Of a stretch of 64,000 bases of DNA, positions 58,558 through 64,000 are shown one piece after another. The DNA is from Gigantopelta aegis (taxonomy: Eukaryota > Mollusca > Gastropoda > Neomphalida > Peltospiridae). The notes below the pieces were generated by a model. The model was given only the letters and a program-made list of their open reading frames with translations, did not search any database and was not told the DNA's origin. The position numbers and the translations under genes are program-made. Where the stretch lies: the NCBI RefSeq assembly GCF_016097555.1, contig NC_054707.1, forward strand, positions 43,984,415 through 44,048,414. Reading direction: 5' to 3'. Position 1 is the stretch's first letter. The number at the start of each line of letters is the position of its first letter.

Positions 58558-58964
58558 CATGTACAAAATGGTTCTATTTTTAAACCTGTATGCAACACTT
58601 TGATATTTATTTATTCTTACAAGCAATGGGCACATTTTCAAAATTAAGTTATGTTAAGATGTTTGCATATATTAGCTGCTATTATGTGCCATACATAAAT
58701 AGAGGGTAATAAACAAGTTTCCAGTTATTATGAAAGAAAGTAAGAAGAATATTTCTCACTAAGAAAATATGAAAAATATTGTCCCTGTTATGAATAACCG
58801 CTGGGATAATAATTGATATACTGTATGTGAAGGCATGAATATATTTTTAAGAAATTAAATTTATGTCATTGCTATTAATTTGAGGTAATAGTTTGTATTT
58901 TTATCACATCGAGATTGCAAGATAGTCAACACAATGTATTAAAAAGCTATTTTTATTTTGAGCC

Positions 58965-59482
58965 TGTTTAATTGTGCCATATTCTGCATAAAGACATTTT
59001 TGCGAGCATTCATAAAACCTCAGCCAGGCTCTTTGTATTTCAAGATTGTTTAATTGTCCCATTCTGTGTAAACGGACAGGGACGTAGCCCAGTGCTAAAG
59101 CGCTAGCTTGATGTGTAGTTTGTCTGGGATCGATCCCTGTTGCTGTGCCCATTGGGCTATTTCTTGTTCCAGCAAGTGCGCCATGACTGATATAACAAAG
59201 ACTGTGGTACATGCTATCCTGTCTATGGGATGGTGCCAATAAAAGAACCCTTTCTACTAACTGGAAAATGTAGCTGGTTTCCTTTTTAAGACTATATGTC
59301 ACAATTACGAGATGTATGACATCCAAGAGCTAATGATTAATAAATCGGTGTGCTTTTCCTGTCTGTATAAAGACACATTTGCAAGCATTTACAAAACCTC
59401 AGCCAATTTGAAGATTGTTTAAGTGTCCTGTCTGTATAGAGACATGTTTGCGAGCATTCATAAAACCTCCACCAGCCAGCAG
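58965..59482. repeat. ~85-bp tandem repeat (three copies) interrupted by a SINE
   Basis: The phrase 'ataaagacatttttgcgagc', then 'attcataaaacctc', recurs at about 58988, 59366 and 59436. 'aagattgtttaattgtcc' recurs between them. The SINE at 59079 separates copy one from copy two. Confidence 0.75.
59079..59357 (+). repeat. SINE family B, near-complete copy
   Basis: The A-box-like 'gtagcccagtgctaaagcgc', B-box-like 'gggatcgatccc', body 'tatcctgtctatgggatggt' and tail 'ctaatgattaataaatcggt' are all present in order. The tail ends at 'gtgtgctttt'. Confidence 0.88.
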
Positions 59483-59596
59483 ATGTACCGTTGAAATGTG
59501 GAAACATTAATACTCGAACCTGGTGTTTTCTGTTGTAGCATACTTCTAAAAATATATGTGTATTGTTGTGAAGCATATGAAAAAAACATTAAGAAT

Positions 59597-59598
<2 letters not shown>

Positions 59599-59633
<35 letters not shown>
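59599..59633. repeat. (TA)n microsatellite
   Basis: About 35 bp of TA repeat. Confidence 0.95.
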
Positions 59634-59636
<3 letters not shown>

Positions 59637-61260
59637 TAAATGGAATTTGTTAGTTGCTGGTTTATTTTGTCAGTTCTGAGAATTGGAGGTTGGGGACAAG
59701 ATTGCAGCTGGCTTAATTATTCCATATCAGAGGAAAGAACGGAATATTTAACAACACCTCAGCACAATTTTATCTTCAACTTTTTGGTGTTTAGTAGAGC
59801 TGCAACGATTCACTCACATATTCGGTGTACCAAATACAGGCTATCCATGATGCGTATTCGTTATAAATTTGGTACCCAAAGAACCAAACATATTTGTGGG
59901 TTTTTTTTTTTTTATTGGGTTTTTTTTAAATCTTTATTATTATTAATTATATAAATTTAGAATGACCAAAGTGTGCAAGCTGTATGTACACACATAAGTA
60001 TTTTAAGCAGTCTACTATCCACTACCCAACTTACTCATGATGGCCAAATTACATCAGTCATGCGATGGTTTCGTACATCCTCTGTATAACGTAGTTCATT
60101 ATTATTAACAACATGAGAAATAAAGTGACATGCGATAGTATACACGGCAGATATTAATAATAATAATATGTTAAACCGTTTGTCATTGCTGTGTCTTAAA
60201 CGCCGGCAATATGGGTTTTTGAAAATACTTCAACCAACTATTTGTGAAGAATGAATCCTCCCACTAAAATAAACAACAAACCCCAAACAAACAACAATAA
60301 CACCTCTGAAACTTTTGCGAATAATAAAAATTATGCATTTCGTCGTTTAAAATCTTTGGAAGAGTCATTATTATATTATTATCAATGGTCAAACTACATG
60401 TAGCTATACACATTGCAAAAGGTTGCGGCATGCTATATGTAGATAAGCGTCTACTCGGTGGAAGAATTCTTCAACAGCAGTTATTGTAACAGCTGAAATT
60501 AATGTAGGCTAAATAACATCCAAAATTTATTTTGGCAAAACGGTATGTGATGCTCAATGAAATAGAGCTAACTGTCTAAACCATTAACATTGAGCATCCA
60601 TTATTCTTATATATATAAAATATCTATCCCACATAATTATGGAGATTTTACTATGTGTTTATAAGACATTAGTCATATTAGTCATGGGCTAATTTTTACA
60701 ATTTGGAAAAAGTACCAGCTCTGAAAAACAATTATTTGGTAAAAATAGGAAATGAAAAAAAAAACAACACCATCCACAATTTGTCAAACATTCTTGCACC
60801 TCTATATTTCTCTATGTTTCCATGATTTTATTGATAGTGAATTGTTAAAATTTTATTAAAATTATTTGTTTTGGAGTGGGTGTTCAGCACAGCAGAAGAC
60901 ATGGTAACTGCAAAAAGAGCTTCTTTTTCTTCTAGACAGGATTTACATGCTTTTTTTGGTTTTGCATCTTGTTATTTTTCTTTCTATTATAATTTTGTTT
61001 TTATAATTGACATTAATTATTTAATTTTCAATGTCTAACATTCCAAAGTTTAATGTTAAATACATCCTACTATTTAAAATTTAAATGCTATTTTTGACAG
61101 TTTATGTTCACTGGTGGGTTGCCTCATTCAGTAAGTCAGTAGTACAGTATTGGTAGATTCACTGTAATTATTGGTATTCGTGAATATTTATTCGTATTTG
61201 AGACCCCATATTCGTGATATGTATCATATTTGCCACTTGGTGTATTTGTTACAGCTGTAG
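59634..61260. other. AT-rich non-coding DNA
   Basis: No coding exon or RNA gene was recognised. T-runs near 59903 and 59920. Confidence 0.45.
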
Positions 61261-61261
61261 T

Positions 61262-61420
61262 GTTTAACATAATTATGATTATTTTGAGAGAGGAATTCCA
61301 CTGTCACTATATAGGCTACTCCTACCGAGAAAGCAGAAAGGGATTTTTTATGTTCATTTTCCCCATAGGACAGTAAATTCCTTTGATGTCTGTCTGATAC
61401 CAGTCGTGGGGTGATCGATC
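61262..61420 (-). repeat. worn SINE fragment
   Basis: 'agagaggaattccactgtca', 'ctatataggctactcctacc', 'gggattttttatgttcattt' and 'cagtcgtggggtg' keep the SINE order but are diverged. Confidence 0.5.
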
Positions 61421-61429
61421 CATTCCAGA

Positions 61430-61685
61430 TTAAATTGACAAAAGCAGTGATAGAAATAAGCAGAATGTTTCACTAGTCCACCAGACAATATTTTCACTTG
61501 TCCAAATAAATGGTTTATTTTATGCAAGTATCAGGATGATGTTTATGATTGCTAAAAATGAAACTACACTGAAAATGTTTACTTGTCCACTGGACAACCA
61601 CTGAGGCACATTTTGCTTGTCCGAATAGATTTTCACTTGTCAGGACAAACGGACAAGTACTTATTTTGAACACTGAAAAGTAAAA
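61430..61685. repeat. 'cttgtccaccggacaag' dispersed repeat
   Basis: 'gtgatagaaataag' followed by several 'cacttgtcc...ggacaa' blocks. The same opening and 'cttgtccaccggacaagta' occur at 63949-64000, so this is a dispersed family with short inverted motifs. Confidence 0.6.
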
Positions 61686-61984
61686 TGTTGGTATGTCTAA
61701 AATACTTTAAATTTTAACCAGTTACTGAGTGGCAACCTCTGAATAGATCTGAAGTGAGAAAACACCCAAGAAAACCCCCTATCATATCCACTTAATAATT
61801 GGTTAAAATGTGCATGTGATGTCAATTGTTTACCTTTGGCCTTTTTGACATACATATGAACAAATATATGTAGAATAACCAAACTGATTTCAGGCTTGGG
61901 TGTTAGGTAGCCCATTGTTAAAAAAAAATCTGTTCTGTTTTGTGCATAATGCTAATTAATATAATTCTAGGTGCATGTACATGT

Positions 61985-62523
61985 GTGGGGGCAGAATCTA
62001 ACTCCGACAGTAGAGTGCTTGCCTTAGTTGGGTGGATTGGAGGATTGAATCTCTTTGGAAGAACCATTCTTTGAATGAGATTTTCCCCTGCCCTAGTCAT
62101 GCAGTGTCCCATGGCTGGTATGTGCTATCCTGTCTGGGAAAATGCAAGATCCCTTGCTTCTATTGGGAAAATGTAGTAGGTTTCTTCTGAAGACTTGTGT
62201 GAGAATGATTTTGTGGGTTATCAGAATTATTTTGTGGTAACCTGTACATGGGTTATCAGAATTATTTTGTGGTAACCTGTACGTGGGTTATCAGAATTAT
62301 TTTGTGGTAACCTGTACGTGGGTTATCAGAATTATTTTGTGGTAACCTGTACGTGGGTTATCAGAATTATTTTGTGGTAACCTATACGTGGGTTATCAGA
62401 ATTATTTTGTGGTAACCTGTACGTGGGTTATCAGAATTATTTTGTGGTAACCTGTACATGGGTTATCAGATATTATGCTTATTCTGATGCCTGTTCACTA
62501 GTGGTGTTGAACAAAACAAACTT
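61985..62523 (+). repeat. SINE (family B-like) expanded by a minisatellite
   Basis: A worn head ('gcagaatctaactccgacag'), then 'tggtatgtgctatcctgtct', 'gcaagatcccttgcttctat' and 'gaaaatgtagtaggtttctt' to about 62205. The 3' tail 'cactagtggtgttgaacaaa' reappears at about 62498. The array at 62209-62470 lies between. Confidence 0.7.
62209..62470. repeat. 35-bp minisatellite, about seven copies
   Basis: 'gggttatcagaattatttt', then 'gtggtaacctgtac', repeats exactly every 35 bp (62221, 62256, 62291 and so on). Each unit has a GGTTA...TAACC inverted pair. The array lies just upstream of the reductase exon. Confidence 0.95.
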
Positions 62524-62564
62524 GAAGTACATGTATATTTTATAAGTTTTGTTTTATATTTCAG

Positions 62565-62832
62565 CGAGATGGGCAGTCAGGGCACACTCCAGGAGATGAG
62601 CGACATGATGAGTGCTACACACCCAAAGATGGTCGATTCTATTGACTTGTCAGTGTTAGAATTCTACCGTGGCAAAAAGATATTTATCACTGGTGCCACT
62701 GGATTTGTTGGAAAAGTCCTGATTGAAAAATTGTTCCGTTCGTGCCCGGAAATTGATAAAATATATTTTTTAATACGTCCTAAAAAGACGCAGGATATTT
62801 ACGAGAGAACGAATGAGCTGATACAATCTCAG
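62565..62832 (+). CDS. fatty acyl-CoA reductase (FAR1/2-like), first coding exon
   Basis: The acceptor TATATTTCAG is followed by CGAG and an ATG at 62569; 88 codons later comes the donor CAG|GTAGGT (62833). After an N-terminal extension (MGSQGTLQEMSDMMSATHPK) the protein reads FYRGKKIFITGATGFVGKVL. The TGxxGxxG motif at residues 41-48 is the NADPH-binding Rossmann loop of extended short-chain dehydrogenases. IEKLFRSCPEIDKIYFLIRP is characteristic of fatty acyl-CoA reductases (EKLLRSCP ... YVLIRPK). These enzymes, usually on peroxisomes, reduce acyl-CoA to fatty alcohols for ether lipids and wax esters. Only about one sixth of the usual ~515 residues is here; the rest lies past the right edge. 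The exon is phase 0 at its end. Confidence 0.95.
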
Positions 62833-62927
62833 GTAGGTACAGGTTCGTTGTTTGTTAGTCAATGATTGGAGTAAAATAAGAGAAGGTATATATGTCTTCA
62901 TTTGTGCTTAGTGACACCTCATCACAT

Positions 62928-63031
<104 letters not shown>

Positions 63032-63139
63032 AGAAAAAATAAGAAAAGGCATACTTAATAACACCTTGAGCATCACATTTTTTAGTTTGTGGCTATTTGG
63101 TGTCTAAAATATAGTTATGTTGACACTCGGTGGAGAGAC

Positions 63140-63185
63140 CGACAGACAGACACAGACAGACCAGACAGACCAGACAGACCATTCA
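63140..63185. repeat. 'cagaca' short tandem repeat
   Basis: Repeats of 'gacagacaca' and 'gaccagacag'. Confidence 0.8.
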
Positions 63186-63214
63186 GACAGAACTACTGCC
63201 ACATACATGGTACT

Positions 63215-63315
63215 CCAGTCACAAAAGCAGTTAGTGATCTTTTATGTGCACTTCCCATAGACTGGAAAGTACAGACCATGACAACTGATGTACTGGTCAA
63301 TCACGAGGCACTGCT
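63215..63315 (-). repeat. worn SINE fragment
   Basis: 'agtgatcttttatgtgcact', 'tcccatagactggaaagtac' and 'agaccatgaca' follow the SINE order. Confidence 0.5.
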
Positions 63316-63342
63316 TGGGTAACCTTGAAATTAGAAGGAAAG

Positions 63343-63435
63343 TTATATTTGGTTTTCCTTTTAGTCCGTGATCAAACTTGTACTCTATTATATTTGGTTT
63401 TCCTTTTAGTCCGTGATCAAACTTGTACTCTATTA
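63343..63435. repeat. 45-bp perfect tandem duplication
   Basis: 'tatttggttttccttttagt', then 'ccgtgatcaaacttgtact', occurs twice with a 45-bp step. A recent duplication. Confidence 0.9.
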
Positions 63436-64000
63436 ATTGATGAGTGATAAGCAGTCATTCTGATCCGTCGCTGACCAGGACATGTATGTTTCGTGTAATG
63501 CAGGAAATGTGTCGGCTTATTGATTTTTTTGGTGTTTTTCCTCATGACTAAGTGTAACTGTTATGGAGCGACATTGTTTTATGAGTCTGTCAGTGTGGGT
63601 GATGTAACAATCACACTGTCGGTTCATATGTACACATTGAGATATCACTTTTATCAGTCAAGACATTGACATATATATGTTAAGATAGTGCATGGTAACC
63701 CAGGCATTAAAAAAGCCCTTGACAGAGTTGCATTGTCCTCAACAAAATGAGGTCAAACAAAAGCAACACCACATATATTTTGTTACCAGTTATGTTTTAT
63801 TCCAATGTAACGTATATAACAAGTATCAGTATAATGAGAAGGTGATACGGATGAATAACACTGGAATATTAGTCACACAGGCTTTGACCATAACCTTTTT
63901 TCAGTGCTAGCCCACCAGGCTTCCAGGTTATAAAATGTGGTAGCCCTCACAGTGATAGAAATAAGAAAAAAAAATTCACTTGTCCACCGGACAAGTAAGT
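63436..64000. other. reductase intron with repeat fragments
   Basis: No further coding exon was seen. From 63907 the 'tagcccaccaggcttccagg' and 'cttgtccaccggacaagt' repeat families appear. Confidence 0.5.

Noticed and set aside
62209-62470. CRISPR-like array
   Set aside because: Units are contiguous 35-bp tandem repeats without spacers, in an animal genome.

Overview
This is a window of animal nuclear DNA, most likely from a mollusc (gastropod-like). The reasons are long AT-rich introns, few coding exons, many microsatellites, and a dense population of tRNA-derived SINEs whose tails resemble repeats I associate with mollusc genomes (recalled, not searched). A run of exactly 200 N at 24339-24538 marks a scaffold join. 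No prokaryotic features, CRISPR arrays or rRNA genes were seen.

Two host genes can be named. On the minus strand, 22950 down to 11545, is most of a transformer-2 (tra2) splicing-regulator gene: an arginine/serine-rich exon, a candidate 21-nt microexon, a second RS exon, three exons that together make the RRM and linker, a C-terminal RS exon, and a tiny last exon that adds the final RRY and the stop. Its N-terminal exon(s) were not found. On the plus strand at 62565-62832 is the first coding exon of a fatty acyl-CoA reductase (FAR1/2-like), whose remainder lies beyond the right edge. A frameshifted MADF-domain exon sits at about 1143-1300.

Mobile DNA makes up most of what else can be recognised. 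There is a Tc1-like DNA transposon (1880-3483) with an intact 341-codon DD34E transposase and matching ends. A Ty3/gypsy-like LTR element (39870-46278, minus orientation) keeps gag, protease and an integrase tail but no recognisable reverse transcriptase. About 4.9 kb of this element plus its flank is tandemly duplicated (about 43373-48276 and 48277-53190). Several non-autonomous inverted-repeat elements occur, including a PIF/Harbinger-type one nested in a SINE, plus hairpin elements. Four well-preserved copies of one SINE family all lie in the same orientation with clear target-site duplications.

Region by region: 1-3.5 kb SINE debris, MADF fragment and Tc1 element; 3.5-11.5 kb non-coding DNA and possible tra2 3'UTR; 11.5-23 kb tra2 with SINE- and MITE-filled introns; 23-24.3 kb promoter-like segment with a short ORF; 24.3-30.7 kb scaffold gap and a three-copy array of a 2-kb repeat; 30.7-39.8 kb non-coding DNA with inverted repeats; 39.9-53.2 kb LTR element and tandem duplication; 53.2-62.5 kb minisatellites and nested repeats; 62.5-64 kb start of the acyl-CoA reductase gene. 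The two named genes face away from each other, are about 40 kb apart, and show no functional link.
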